The notes below the pieces were generated by a model. The model was not told the DNA's origin. It saw only the letters and a list, made by a program, of their open reading frames with translations, and ran no database searches. A DNA stretch of 64,000 nt. Origin: Paludibaculum sp. GTDB taxonomy: Bacteria; Acidobacteriota; Terriglobia; Bryobacterales; Bryobacteraceae. This document shows, in pieces, positions 10,323 through 19,499 of the stretch; position 1 is the first letter of the stretch, and each line of letters begins with the position of its first letter. The position numbers and the translations under genes were made by a program. Location of the stretch: NCBI GenBank assembly GCA_029973955.1, contig JARKQJ010000191.1, positions 1-64,000 of the forward strand, written 5' to 3'.

Positions 10323-10344
10323 TGAGTGTGGTGAGCGTCCAGGA

Positions 10345-11646
10345 TCAGGATCGGATAAACAGGCGCGCGGCCTCGCGCTCGAGTTCGGCCTGGAACTTGG
10401 GGTGGGCCAGGGAGATGAGCGCATCGGCGCGCTGGCGCAGGTTCTTGCCGTAAAGATTGACGGCACCATGTTCGGTGACCACCCAGCGGACGTCGGCGCG
10501 GGAAGTGACCACGCCGGCTCCGGGTTTGAGCCGGGGCACGATGCGGGAGAGCGTGTCCGCGCGGGCGGTGGAGGGCAGGGCGATGATGGGGATGCCGCCG
10601 GGCGCCTGGGCGGCGCCGCGGATGAAGTCCACCTGGCCTCCGACCCCGCTGAAGGGGAGTGAGCCGATGGAGTCCGAACAGACCTGGCCGGAGAGGTCGA
10701 TTTCGAGGGCGGCGTTGACTGCGGCCATGCGGTGGTTGCGGGCGATGACTTCGGGTTCGTTGACGTAGTGGTTGGAGAGGAACTCGACCTGCGGGTTGTC
10801 GTCGATGAAGTCGTAGACGGCGCGCGTGCCGAGGACGAAAGTGGTGATGATCTTGTGCGGATGGAGGGTCTTGTGGGCGTTGTCGATGGCGCCGCTGGCG
10901 ACGAGGGGCAGGAGGCCGTCGCTGAACATCTCGGTGTGGACGCCGAGGCCGCGGTGATCGCGGAGCGCCTGGAGGACGGCTTCCGGAATGCCGCCGACGC
11001 CGATCTGCAGGGTGGCGCGGTCCGGGACCAGCTCGGCGACATGGCGGGCGATGGCGCGGTGGACCGCGGTCACCTGGCCCTGGTCGAAGACCGGCAGTTC
11101 GCGTTCGGCTTCGACGATGGCATGGGCTTCTGTGACGTGAATGGCCGAGCAGCCGTGCGTGCGCGGCAGGCGCGGATTCACCTGGACGACGAGGCGCTGG
11201 GCGGCGCGGGCGGCGGTGAGGGAGATGTCGATGCTGGGGCCGAGGCTCATCCAGCCGTGGCGATCCGGCGGCGAGCACTGGATGAGGGCGGTATGGATGG
11301 GCAGCGCGCCGGAGGTGAACAGCGCCTCGATCTCATGCAGGAAGATGGGGATGAAATCGGCGCGTCCGGACTGCACGGCCTCGCGGGTATTGCCGGCGAT
11401 GAAGAGGGCATTGTGGCGGAAGGCGCCATCGTACCGCGGGTCGCAATAGGGAGCGGGCCCGATGGTGATGCAGTGCAGCACCTCGACGCCGCGCAAGCGG
11501 CCGGCGTGGCCGCAGAGGGCCTCCAGGAGGGCGGGCGGGGCGGCGGCGCCCATGTGGACGAAGACGCGCTCGCCGCTTTCGAGGGGGGCCAGGGCAGCCG
11601 CGGCGGACTGCAGGCGGCTTTGATATTGGGAGTGCCAGTCACTCAT
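10345..11646 (-). CDS. Acetyl-CoA hydrolase/transferase family protein (4-hydroxybutyrate CoA-transferase type)
   Basis: 433 residues. Two CoA-transferase domains are visible. IGVGGIPEAVL and the HTEMFSDGLL segment with the catalytic glutamate are characteristic, and the C-terminal half has GSLPFSGVGGQVDF, a strong signature of the acetyl-CoA hydrolase/4-hydroxybutyrate CoA-transferase family. It would move CoA between short-chain acids; the substrate pair is not readable from sequence. The start could also be the ATG two codons upstream (11652). It is divergent from the pentapeptide-repeat gene, with only ~40 bases between start codons. Confidence 0.88.
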   Translation of the reverse strand: MSDWHSQYQSRLQSAAAALAPLESGERVFVHMGAAAPPALLEALCGHAGRLRGVEVLHCITIGPAPYCDPRYDGAFRHNALFIAGNTREAVQSGRADFIPIFLHEIEALFTSGALPIHTALIQCSPPDRHGWMSLGPSIDISLTAARAAQRLVVQVNPRLPRTHGCSAIHVTEAHAIVEAERELPVFDQGQVTAVHRAIARHVAELVPDRATLQIGVGGIPEAVLQALRDHRGLGVHTEMFSDGLLPLVASGAIDNAHKTLHPHKIITTFVLGTRAVYDFIDDNPQVEFLSNHYVNEPEVIARNHRMAAVNAALEIDLSGQVCSDSIGSLPFSGVGGQVDFIRGAAQAPGGIPIIALPSTARADTLSRIVPRLKPGAGVVTSRADVRWVVTEHGAVNLYGKNLRQRADALISLAHPKFQAELEREAARLFIRS

Positions 11647-11687
11647 AACCACATCCCAAGGTACAGAAGTTCAAGGCGGCGCGTGGG

Positions 11688-12659
11688 ATGCCGATGAGAG
11701 CGGAGGGTGGTGTGGAGACGAGACGGAGAATGGGATTGCGCATCGCAGGTGAGGAATCGGCAGATGATCGGCAACTGGCCGACATGGAGCGCTGGCGGGA
11801 GGCTGTGCGGCTGCACGCCCGGTGGCTGGACCAGGTGGAGGAGGGTGTGCCCGCCGCGCTGGATGGTCTGGACCTGGGCAATGTGAGCGCGCCGCGCATC
11901 CGCCTGAGCCGGGCTGTTTTCCGGTCGCTTTCGATGGCCGGCGCGGAACTGAAGGGCTCGGAACTGGATGGCTGCACGCTGGACGAATGCGATCTCTCGG
12001 TGGCGAACCTGTCGTCAGCGGACCTCAACCGGAGCCGCTGGTTGAACACCAAGCTCAGCGATGCCAGCCTGTCGGCGGCGAACCTGAACGATGTGGAGAT
12101 GCAGGGCGTGGGGCTGCAGCAGGTCAAGGCGCCGGGCTCGCGCTGGATGCAGTCGCGGCTTCTGCAATGCGACCTGTCGCAGGCCGTGTTGCGTTGCGGC
12201 GCCTTCCAGCATGCGACGCTGCTGGAGTGCGTCTTCACGGGCAGCGAACTGGACCACGCTCTGTTTTACCGCGCATCGCTGCAGTTCTGCCGTTTCCGGC
12301 ATTGCCATGCCGTGGAGGCGAACTTCAGCTCCGGCCGCCTGCGGAGCTGCGAGTTCCAGAACTGCGACCTGCGGGGCGTGCGATTCGCGCAATGCGATCT
12401 TTCCGGCACGGCTTTCGTGGATTGTTCCATGGCGGAGTGCGACTTCCGCGGCGCGCAATTGAAAGGCTGCCGCTTCGTGGGTAGCAAGCTGGCCGGGGCC
12501 AGGCTGCAGGACGCGCAGTGCTTCGGGGCCGATTTCCGCGGCGCAGATTTCACGCAGGCTCGCGGCCTGCTGCCCAGGCAGATGGTGCAGGCGTTGACGG
12601 ATCACACGACCACGCTGCCGAACGGCAGCCGAGGTCCGGCGATGCGCGGCCTGTGCTAG
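11688..12659 (+). CDS. Pentapeptide-repeat protein
   Basis: 323 residues. After a charged N-terminal helix (about 20-55) the protein is built of degenerate A(D/N/E)LXX-type pentapeptides from about residue 60 to 295 (for example AELKGSELDGCTLDECDLS, ANLSSADLN). This predicts a right-handed quadrilateral beta helix. The closing segment LLPRQMVQALTDHTTTLP resembles the conserved tail of many pentapeptide proteins. Cysteines are unusually frequent at the variable positions. No signal peptide is seen. The exact start is uncertain: ATGs at 11694 and 11730 are also possible. Function unknown. Confidence 0.82.
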   Translation: MPMRAEGGVETRRRMGLRIAGEESADDRQLADMERWREAVRLHARWLDQVEEGVPAALDGLDLGNVSAPRIRLSRAVFRSLSMAGAELKGSELDGCTLDECDLSVANLSSADLNRSRWLNTKLSDASLSAANLNDVEMQGVGLQQVKAPGSRWMQSRLLQCDLSQAVLRCGAFQHATLLECVFTGSELDHALFYRASLQFCRFRHCHAVEANFSSGRLRSCEFQNCDLRGVRFAQCDLSGTAFVDCSMAECDFRGAQLKGCRFVGSKLAGARLQDAQCFGADFRGADFTQARGLLPRQMVQALTDHTTTLPNGSRGPAMRGLC

Positions 12660-12667
12660 GCGAGGTC

Positions 12668-13780
12668 TTAATCGCCGGCGGGTTGGTTCACTGGATCCGC
12701 GCGCCAGGAGGTCCACTGCTGGCGGAGGATGACACTGAGGCCCGGGTTGCCTTTCCAGCCGGTGCGGGCCACGCTGAGGCCGATCATCAGGGTGATGATA
12801 AACAAGGCCATCGCCACGGTCTGGGGCACGGTGAGGGATTCCTTCCACACGCCGAACCAGCGGCCGTAGACCAGCTCTGTGTGAACCCAGTAGACGAGCA
12901 GGGATGTGGTGCCGATCTGGCGCACGAAACTCCACCCGGCCGGGTTCATGTGCCGCGTCCAGAGGAAGGCGAAGGAGCCGAGCAGCAGGATGACACCGAC
13001 TTTGATGAGGACGAGGCCGGGGCTGTTCACCCAGAAATCCGAGTTCGAATAGACGGAGTATGGCAGGTTTGAGAAGTACTGCGCGCCGAAGATGAGGCCG
13101 AGGCCGAGCAGGCACGCCCACTGCATCACGCGATGCATGTCGGCGTCTTCCACCAGGCGCAGGACGGAGCCGGCGCTGAGGCCGAAGGCGATGAAGGCGG
13201 CCCAGGGGAAAAAGGCGAAGAAGTTGGGATTGGGCACGAACCAGGCGGTGAGATGAGGATTCAGCCAGCTCCAGTTGATGCCGGAGATCACGGGCGAGGC
13301 GCAGGCGATGACGGCACCGCTGATGGCGGCGAAGCGGACGCGGTCGCGGGTATCAAAGACGGCCAGCGGCGCGAGAACGATGATGCCGAGGCCCATGGCG
13401 TTGAGGATGTCGACCTTGAAGAGGTCAGTCCAGGGGCTTTGGCCGAAAGCGAAGGCCCACATCTGGAAGCGGAAGAGGAAAGCCATGGCGAGCAGGAATC
13501 CGGAGCGGCGCATGGCGGCCCATGTGCGTTGCCAGGCGGTGAGGCCCTTCTTGCCGCTGGAGTCCATGAGGAAGGAGAGAGTGACGCCGGTGAGGAAGAG
13601 GAAGACAGCGGGAGTGAGGCCGCCACAGAACTGCGAGATGTTGTACGGGCCTCCGCCGCGGAGGTCCTTGTGAGTGAAGGAGTGGAAGACGTGGCCCTGA
13701 AGCATGATCAGGGCGGCAAAACCGCGGGTCCAATCGAGAAATGCGAGCCGCTGGCCACTCTTACCGGAAGACTTGCCCAT
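12668..13780 (-). CDS. DUF1624 / heparan-alpha-glucosaminide N-acetyltransferase-like membrane protein
   Basis: 370 residues with about ten hydrophobic helices. The N-terminus (LAFLDWTRGFAALIMLQGHVFHSF) has the RG-A-IMLQGH pattern of the DUF1624/HGSNAT-type acyltransferase fold. Such proteins are thought to transfer acyl groups across the membrane; the acceptor here is unknown. It follows the LolA-like gene by 2 bases and is probably translated from the same mRNA, hinting at an envelope role. Confidence 0.75.
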   Translation of the reverse strand: MGKSSGKSGQRLAFLDWTRGFAALIMLQGHVFHSFTHKDLRGGGPYNISQFCGGLTPAVFLFLTGVTLSFLMDSSGKKGLTAWQRTWAAMRRSGFLLAMAFLFRFQMWAFAFGQSPWTDLFKVDILNAMGLGIIVLAPLAVFDTRDRVRFAAISGAVIACASPVISGINWSWLNPHLTAWFVPNPNFFAFFPWAAFIAFGLSAGSVLRLVEDADMHRVMQWACLLGLGLIFGAQYFSNLPYSVYSNSDFWVNSPGLVLIKVGVILLLGSFAFLWTRHMNPAGWSFVRQIGTTSLLVYWVHTELVYGRWFGVWKESLTVPQTVAMALFIITLMIGLSVARTGWKGNPGLSVILRQQWTSWRADPVNQPAGD

Positions 13781-13782
13781 GT

Positions 13783-14493
13783 CTATTGTTGCGGCGTCTC
13801 CTTTTTTACGCCCGGGGGTAGATTGAGCTTAACGGACTTGTCCGTCAGCGGGGGATTCAGTTTCATGTCGATGTAACTGAAGAGCATGAAGTCCTTCGAG
13901 GGCATGTTGACCTTCTGCTGCACCACGATGCCGTCCTGCTGGGAGATCCAGACCTCGAACATCCGCACGTGCCTGGAGGCTTCACTGGAAAGGGGGGTGA
14001 GTTCGAGACGATCGGTCTTGACGCCGTTGATCGTCTCTTCGCCGCCCGCCTTGACGGAGTAGGCTTTCTTGAGGTCGGCCGAGGAGGTGCCGAAACCGAG
14101 GAGGAGGTACTGATCGACGAGGGCTCCCTGCTTACCGAGGTCGTACTCCCGGACGACCTGAAGCTTGGGGTAGTACATCTCGATCTTGCGGTTCTGGAAG
14201 GAGACGGCGCGGGGCGAGGGTTGATCGAATTGAACCAGCATCCGGGTATCGCGCGGTTTGGGGCGGAGGATGGTGATGCTGCCGCTCTCGACGGTGGTTT
14301 CCTTGACGAGGGCGGTGTAGGAAGTGACTTTGACAGAGGCGGTGAGGCCGCGGAAGTTGGCGGCCGATTTGTCCAGCCGGGCCAGAGTCTCATCCAGCGT
14401 ACCGGCGCTCAGGAGACCCAGCGAAAGGGCCAGGCCCAAGGCATACCGGGAGGCGATGCGAAGCGCCGAGGCGCGGAAGGGAGAAAGGTTCAT
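13783..14493 (-). CDS. LolA-like outer-membrane lipoprotein-sorting protein
   Basis: 236 residues. A signal sequence (about 10-30) precedes a LolA/LolB-like fold: TLARLDKSAANFRGLTASV at the start, then alternating strands with LRPKPRDTRMLVQFDQPSP, IEMYYPKLQVVREYDLG and a C-terminal NPPLTDKSVKLNLPPGV. Such proteins chaperone lipoproteins or other lipids through the periplasm. It is the middle gene of a minus-strand set: the 111-residue protein is 37 bases upstream and the DUF1624 protein 2 bases downstream. Confidence 0.82.
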   Translation of the reverse strand: MNLSPFRASALRIASRYALGLALSLGLLSAGTLDETLARLDKSAANFRGLTASVKVTSYTALVKETTVESGSITILRPKPRDTRMLVQFDQPSPRAVSFQNRKIEMYYPKLQVVREYDLGKQGALVDQYLLLGFGTSSADLKKAYSVKAGGEETINGVKTDRLELTPLSSEASRHVRMFEVWISQQDGIVVQQKVNMPSKDFMLFSYIDMKLNPPLTDKSVKLNLPPGVKKETPQQ

Positions 14494-14530
14494 GGTTAGT
14501 GATTCATGCCCTGGCGTTCATGGTTCGGCG

Positions 14531-14866
14531 TCATGGCCTGACTATGGCGAGATAGCCACGGATTTCCTGTTCGGCGTCGTGGATGGGCTCCACGCGAACT
14601 ACGGCGATCGGCCTGCCGGTGCGTTTGCGTAGCAGATCCGAGGCCAGCGCGGGACGCTGATTCTCGGCCACGCCAACCATGAGGCTGGTTTCCAGCCAGT
14701 AGACGACGCCGCCTTCCGCGGAAGGCATCTGGACAATGCTGGCGGGCCTCGGCTGATCTTTAAAAACGCTCTTAGGGGTAAAGAAGATGAAAGCGAGGAT
14801 CAGGCCGACGGCGATGTCGTACTGCCAGCTGGCACGGGGAAACTCCCAGAAGATCAGGCGCTTCAT
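14531..14866 (-). CDS. Small membrane-anchored hypothetical protein
   Basis: 111 residues from the ATG at 14866; an in-frame ATG at 14881 is possible. The N-terminus has MKRLIFWEFPRASWQYD followed by a single membrane helix (about 19-35). The C-terminal soluble part ends in HDAEQEIRGYLAIVRP. No known domain is recognised. Its position directly ahead of the LolA-like gene suggests an envelope-related job. Confidence 0.7.
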   Translation of the reverse strand: MKRLIFWEFPRASWQYDIAVGLILAFIFFTPKSVFKDQPRPASIVQMPSAEGGVVYWLETSLMVGVAENQRPALASDLLRKRTGRPIAVVRVEPIHDAEQEIRGYLAIVRP

Positions 14867-14932
14867 CGGCTTCGATCCCATTGTACCATCAGGTTTGCCT
14901 ACCGGATTGGATGCGGGCGGACGGTGGGGGTT

Positions 14933-15439
14933 TCAGGAGGATTTGCGGCGGCGGGCCTTGGCCGGAGCGGCAGCCGCCGCGCCGCGGGCCTGCTCCACTT
15001 CCTGGGAGCGCAGCACCTGGCAGTGGGCGCAGTAGCCGCCGATCTCGGTACGGGCGATGAGGATCTGAAAGCCGAAGTGGGCCTCCACCTGGCGGCGGAG
15101 CTTTCTGAGCGGGTCGCCGTAGAATTCTTCCACACGGCCGCAGCGCAGACAGATGATGTGGGCGTGTTCCTGCTTGGTACGGGTCTCGTAGAAGTGCTGG
15201 TCGCCGGTGTGGTGCATGAGGTCGAGCTCATCCACCAGGCCGCCTTCCTTGAGGAGTTTCAGGGTGCGGTAAACGGTGACGCGATTGAGCTTGGGGTCCT
15301 GCTCGTGCGCCATGCGGTAGAGGCTTTCGGCGTCGAGGTGCTGGCCGGTGCGGTCCAGCAGGTCGAGCAGGATCTGCCGCTGTCGTGTGAGGCGGATGCC
15401 GCGCTGTTTCAACGAGTCCTTAGAGAGGTCGGCCGTCAT
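14933..15439 (-). CDS. Fur-family transcriptional regulator
   Basis: 168 residues. The winged-helix N-terminus (RLTRQRQILLDLL, LNRVTVYRTLKLLKEGGLVDEL) is typical of Fur. The metal site segments are EHAHIIC (H92, H94) with C97/C100, and C137/C140 (YCAHC) for structural zinc. The basic Ala-rich tail (about 152-168) is an extra. Fur, Zur, Mur and PerR cannot be separated reliably here. It is divergent from the ECF sigma gene, with only 24 bases between start codons. Confidence 0.92.
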   Translation of the reverse strand: MTADLSKDSLKQRGIRLTRQRQILLDLLDRTGQHLDAESLYRMAHEQDPKLNRVTVYRTLKLLKEGGLVDELDLMHHTGDQHFYETRTKQEHAHIICLRCGRVEEFYGDPLRKLRRQVEAHFGFQILIARTEIGGYCAHCQVLRSQEVEQARGAAAAAPAKARRRKSS

Positions 15440-15463
15440 GCGGGTACTCTGGACAACTTTACC

Positions 15464-16009
15464 ATGAGCCTTGGGATCGACTATGCTTCCGTTGAGCCCA
15501 CCGTGCCCAGCGACGAGAACCTCAGCCGCCTGCGTGAAAGGATTTTCGGTTTCGCGGCATCCCGTCTATCGAGAGAAGCCGCGGAAGATCTGGCACAGGA
15601 AACCATGCTGGTTTTGCACGAAAAATACGCGCATGTGGCCGATCCGGCGGAGTTGCTGCCGCTGGCGTTTCAGGTGATCCGGTTCAAGATGGTGGCGGCG
15701 GTGCGCAAGAGCGTGCGGCGCGGCGAGGCGCGCAGCGTGCCGGTGGAGGATCTGCCGCTGGCGTCGCGGGAACCCGATCCGGAGAAGCTGGCCGCGCGCG
15801 CGGAGATGCGGACCCGGCTGTTGGCGGCGGTAGCGGCCCTGGGCGACCGCTGCAAGGAGATGCTGCGCCTGAAGCTGGAGGGGCGCAGCTTCGAAGAGAT
15901 CCGGCGGCATTTCAGGGCGGCGTCGATCAACACGGTCTACACCTGGGATGCCCGCTGCCGGAAGTCCCTGTTGGAGCGAATGGGGGGAAACTGGGAGGAA
16001 GAGCCATGA
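15464..16009 (+). CDS. ECF-type RNA polymerase sigma factor
   Basis: 181 residues from the ATG at 15464. Region 2 is seen at about 22-85 (RIFGFAASRLSREAAEDLAQ and following) and region 4 at about 120-175 (CKEMLRLKLEGRSFEEIRRHF, INTVYTWDARCRKSLLERM). Its TGA overlaps the ATG of the next gene (ATGA), implying translational coupling with a probable anti-sigma/regulatory protein. Because the start lies only 24 bases from the Fur start, the promoter must overlap the Fur coding region, or the true start is slightly later. Confidence 0.88.
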   Translation: MSLGIDYASVEPTVPSDENLSRLRERIFGFAASRLSREAAEDLAQETMLVLHEKYAHVADPAELLPLAFQVIRFKMVAAVRKSVRRGEARSVPVEDLPLASREPDPEKLAARAEMRTRLLAAVAALGDRCKEMLRLKLEGRSFEEIRRHFRAASINTVYTWDARCRKSLLERMGGNWEEEP

Positions 16010-17214
16010 GCGCGCCGCTGCCTCCGGAAAAAATCCGTGCTCTGCTGGGCGGCTATGCCGCCGGGAACCTGACGGCCGAGGAGCGCGAACTGCTGATGGC
16101 CGCGGCGCTGGAGGACCAGGCGCTATTCGATGAGCTGCTGCGCGAGGAGCCGCTGCGGGAGGCGCTGGCGGATCCGCTGACGCGGGCTGAGTTGCTGGGA
16201 GTTTTGCCGGAGGCGCGTCCGCGCGTTCCGTGGTGGAAGATGAGCTGGCCCTACGCGGCTCTGGCTTCGGCGGCGGCGGCCATCGCCATCTTCGTGGTGT
16301 TCCGGCCGCAACCGGGGCCGCGGTTGACGGCGGAAGCGCGGCCGCCGGAAGCCGTGCAGGTCGCGCCGAAGCCGGAGCCGGTGCCTTCGGAGATCGCCGT
16401 TCCGCGGCAGTTGACGCTGTCGCCTGAAGCGAAAGAAATGGGCGCGAAAGAAATGGGCACGAAAGAAAAGGGCGCGAAACTCATCTCCGCCCAGCCGGCG
16501 CCAGTGCAGGGGGAAGGGGTGGCGACGGCCGCCGCGGGCGGTACGGCGAAGGAAGAGAGCGTCAGGGAGGCGCGGGCAGTCGGCGGCGTTCAGGCGGCGC
16601 GAGAGATGCCGCCGGCGCCGCTGGAGAAGAGTGCGGCCCAGCTTCGCTTGGAACAGACGCCAGGCGCTCCGCCGCCGGCCGCGGTGTCGCCGCAGGCCGA
16701 TGCGGTGCGGGTTGCGTTGCAGGCCGCGCCGGGGGCGGCGCTGCCAGAAGCCGCTCTGAAAGCCGCGCGTCAGGACGCCGCGCCGAAAGCAGAGCGAGGG
16801 AATGTGACGTTCGCCAAAAGGAGCGCCGATCGGGCCAGGACTGCCTTGGAAGTGGAGGTTGCGGCGATGGAGGGCGACGGGAGTTGGAAGACCGCCGCGC
16901 CGGGGGCCGCCGTGCCGGCTGGCCGGCCGCTGCGATTGAAAGTAACCAGCCCCGTGGATGGCACCGTGGAGATGGATCCGCGGCTGGCGCCGGCGTTGCG
17001 TGTGCGCGGCGGTGTGCCGGCGGAGTGGACGATTCCGGCGCAGGCCAAGGGCGAACTGCGATTGCGGCTGAGAGTCCGCCTGGCGGAGCCCGGCACGGTG
17101 TTTCGCGCCTATGACGCGGGGCAGCTCCCCGCGGGCGCCGCTGCCGCCCCGCCGAGCAACGGTCCGGGCGCCGGTCCCCTTCTGGTTCGCGATATTTTCC
17201 TGAAAGTGGAGTGA
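16006..17214 (+). CDS. Membrane-anchored probable anti-sigma / regulatory protein
   Basis: 402 residues. The short N-terminal cytoplasmic domain (about 1-75; LLGGYAAGNLTAEERELLMAA resembles anti-sigma N-termini, but without a zinc-binding HxxxCxxC) is followed by one membrane helix (about 83-104). A long Ala/Pro/Glu-rich periplasmic linker leads to a C-terminal beta domain (about 265-402). The linker holds a pentapeptide tandem repeat, KEMGA/KEMGT/KEKGA. Coupling to the ECF sigma by ATGA overlap supports an anti-sigma role; this is inference. Confidence 0.7.
   Translation: MSAPLPPEKIRALLGGYAAGNLTAEERELLMAAALEDQALFDELLREEPLREALADPLTRAELLGVLPEARPRVPWWKMSWPYAALASAAAAIAIFVVFRPQPGPRLTAEARPPEAVQVAPKPEPVPSEIAVPRQLTLSPEAKEMGAKEMGTKEKGAKLISAQPAPVQGEGVATAAAGGTAKEESVREARAVGGVQAAREMPPAPLEKSAAQLRLEQTPGAPPPAAVSPQADAVRVALQAAPGAALPEAALKAARQDAAPKAERGNVTFAKRSADRARTALEVEVAAMEGDGSWKTAAPGAAVPAGRPLRLKVTSPVDGTVEMDPRLAPALRVRGGVPAEWTIPAQAKGELRLRLRVRLAEPGTVFRAYDAGQLPAGAAAAPPSNGPGAGPLLVRDIFLKVE
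16429..16479 (+). repeat. 15-bp in-frame tandem repeat, about 3.4 units
   Basis: Units gcgaaagaaatgggc at 16429 and 16444, a variant at 16459 and a partial at 16474 encode AKEMG-type pentapeptides inside the linker of the anti-sigma-like protein. Copy number may vary between strains. Confidence 0.8.
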
Positions 17215-17272
17215 AAGGCGCCGTCTGCTGGCGGCATTTCCCAGGTGCAAGTTCACTTTGAGGAGATGCCCC

Positions 17273-19486
17273 ATGGCGAAAACGCTTTTTGCATTCCTGG
17301 CCGGCGCCGCGCTGTTGTGCGGCGGCCAGGCCAGTCCGGCGACGCAGGGCGAACTGGTCCGCGTCGATCCCTATGGCAAACACACCGGCGAACTCTGCCC
17401 GCTGAAACACACCAGCGTCAACGCCGAGATCAGCGGCTTCGTGGCGCGGGTTACGGTGACGCAGGAGTTTGCCAACACCTCGGCTGAGAAGATCGAGGCG
17501 ATCTACACCTTCCCGCTGCCGCGGCTGGCCGCGGTGGACGACATGAAGATGACGGTGGGCAGCCGCACGATTCGCGCCGAGATCAAGCGGCGCGAAGAGG
17601 CGCGGCGGATCTACGAAGAGGCACGCAACCGGGGCAATGTGGCCAGCCTGCTGGAGCAGCAGCGGCCCAACGTCTTCACGCAATCGGTGGCCAATATCGA
17701 GCCGGGCGCCAAAGTCACTGTCACCCTCAGCTACGTGGACATCCTGAAGTATGAAGAAGGCCGCTATGAGTTCTCGTTTCCCATGACCGTGGGCCCGCGC
17801 TACAACGATCAGGGCTTGAATCCCAAGTACGCTCCGCCCGAAACGCGGGCCGGCCACGACCTCTCGCTCGACCTCACTCTCGATGCCGGCATGAACATCG
17901 ATTCCATCGCTTCGCCCACGCATGAAATCGACGTCCAGCGGCCCTCCCTCCGCCAGGCCGCGCTGCGCCTGCGCGGCAAGGCCGTGATCCCCAACAAAGA
18001 CTTCATCCTGCGCTACGACATCGCGGGCGCCAGGATCCAGGACGCGCTGCTCACTCACCACGACTCGCGCGGCGGTTTCTTCACCTTCATCCTGCAGCCG
18101 CCCGAGCGCGTGACGGTGGAAGACGTGACGCCGAAGGAGCTGGTCTTCGTACTCGACACTTCGGGCTCGATGAGCGGATTCCCGATCGAAAAGGCCAAGG
18201 AGGCGATGCGCCTGGCGATCGCCGGGCTTTACCCGCGCGACACGTTCAACCTCATCACCTTCGCCGGCGACACGCGCATTCTGTTTCCGGAACCGGTGCC
18301 GGCCACGGCGGAGAACGTCCGCCAGGCGCAGCAGTTTTTGAACGGAACCTACGGCAGCGGCGGCACGGAGATGATGAAGGCCGTGCGGGCGGCGTTCGCG
18401 CCCTCCGGGGAGAACGGAAAAGTGCGGATCATCTGCTTCATGACCGACGGTTACGTGGGGAACGAGAACGAGATCATCGCCGAGGTGAAGCGCCATCCCG
18501 AAGCGCGCGTGTTCAGCTTCGGCATTGGAAGTTCGGTGAACCGCTATCTGCTGGACAAGATGGCGGAAGAGGGCCGCGGCGAGGTGGAATACGTCGGGTT
18601 GAACGAGGACGGCAGCGCTGCGGCGCGCCGCTTCCACGAGCGGGTGCGCAATCCGCTGCTCACCGACGTGACGGTGGAATGGAGCGGGCTGCCGGTGTCC
18701 GATGTGCTGCCGCAGCGCATTCCAGACCTGTTCTCCGCCCAGCCGGTGGCGCTGTTCGGACGCTACAACGCGGCGGCCTCGGGCCACATCGTGCTGCGCG
18801 GCCGCATGTCCGGCAAACCGTTTTCGCGCTCCATTCCGGTGGTGTTGCCGGCCAATGAGGCGGCGCACGATCCGCTGGCCTCCCTGTGGGCGCGGCGGCG
18901 CGTGGAGCATCTCTCGGGGATGAATCCCGCCGATTCCCGCAAGGAGGAGATCGTGCAGCTCGGTCTGGCGTACCGGTTGATGACCGCCTATACGAGCATG
19001 GTGGCCGTGGAAGACCAGGTAATGACGCGCGACGGCAAGCCGGTGACCGTGCAAGTGCCGGTGGAGATGCCGGAGGGCGTCAGCCACGAGGGCGTTTTCG
19101 GGGGGCAAGCGATGGCCGCGCGTGGCGGCATGGGCGGAGGCGTGCTGATGATGAAATCCGCGGTGGCGGCGCCGCCGCCATCCAATGGACCGGGGCCGAG
19201 GATGGAACTCCGCGTCCAGGATGCCGCGCTGCACGCCAGCAAACTCGACCGCGCACTGGCCACCCTGGCGCAGACGCCCGGCACGGCTGCGCAGATCGTG
19301 GAGGTCGAAATCTGGCTGACCGACGTCCGGCCCGATCTACTGGCCGCGCTGAAGAAGTTGGGCTTCGTGGAGAGCGGCGAGCCCAAGGTGGCGAAGATCC
19401 GGCGCGGCAAGATCGCCGTGTCGGCTTTGAAGGCGGTGGAAGCGCTTGCCGAGGTGGTCCAGATCACTCTGGCGAAACCGAACTGA
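17273..19486 (+). CDS. VIT and von Willebrand factor A domain protein
   Basis: 737 residues from the ATG at 17273 (GAGGAG upstream; an in-frame ATG 15 bases earlier overlaps that site). It has a signal peptide (about 1-22), a VIT domain (about 25-150; VARVTVTQEFANTSAEKIEAIYTFPLP), and a vWA domain from about 288 with MIDAS DTSGS (D295, S297, S299). A C-terminal region with a Met/Gly stretch follows. Proteins of this plan resemble inter-alpha-trypsin inhibitor heavy chains and are secreted or periplasmic. No sortase or PEP-CTERM tail is visible. The gene lies 58 bases after the anti-sigma-like gene and probably belongs to the same operon. Confidence 0.88.
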   Translation: MAKTLFAFLAGAALLCGGQASPATQGELVRVDPYGKHTGELCPLKHTSVNAEISGFVARVTVTQEFANTSAEKIEAIYTFPLPRLAAVDDMKMTVGSRTIRAEIKRREEARRIYEEARNRGNVASLLEQQRPNVFTQSVANIEPGAKVTVTLSYVDILKYEEGRYEFSFPMTVGPRYNDQGLNPKYAPPETRAGHDLSLDLTLDAGMNIDSIASPTHEIDVQRPSLRQAALRLRGKAVIPNKDFILRYDIAGARIQDALLTHHDSRGGFFTFILQPPERVTVEDVTPKELVFVLDTSGSMSGFPIEKAKEAMRLAIAGLYPRDTFNLITFAGDTRILFPEPVPATAENVRQAQQFLNGTYGSGGTEMMKAVRAAFAPSGENGKVRIICFMTDGYVGNENEIIAEVKRHPEARVFSFGIGSSVNRYLLDKMAEEGRGEVEYVGLNEDGSAAARRFHERVRNPLLTDVTVEWSGLPVSDVLPQRIPDLFSAQPVALFGRYNAAASGHIVLRGRMSGKPFSRSIPVVLPANEAAHDPLASLWARRRVEHLSGMNPADSRKEEIVQLGLAYRLMTAYTSMVAVEDQVMTRDGKPVTVQVPVEMPEGVSHEGVFGGQAMAARGGMGGGVLMMKSAVAAPPPSNGPGPRMELRVQDAALHASKLDRALATLAQTPGTAAQIVEVEIWLTDVRPDLLAALKKLGFVESGEPKVAKIRRGKIAVSALKAVEALAEVVQITLAKPN

Positions 19487-19499
19487 GGCGTGGCCGCCA

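Noticed and set aside
16562..19234. Long minus-strand frame opposite the anti-sigma-like and VIT/vWA genes
   Set aside because: The His/Arg-rich translation is unlike a protein; the plus-strand VIT and vWA motifs are clear.
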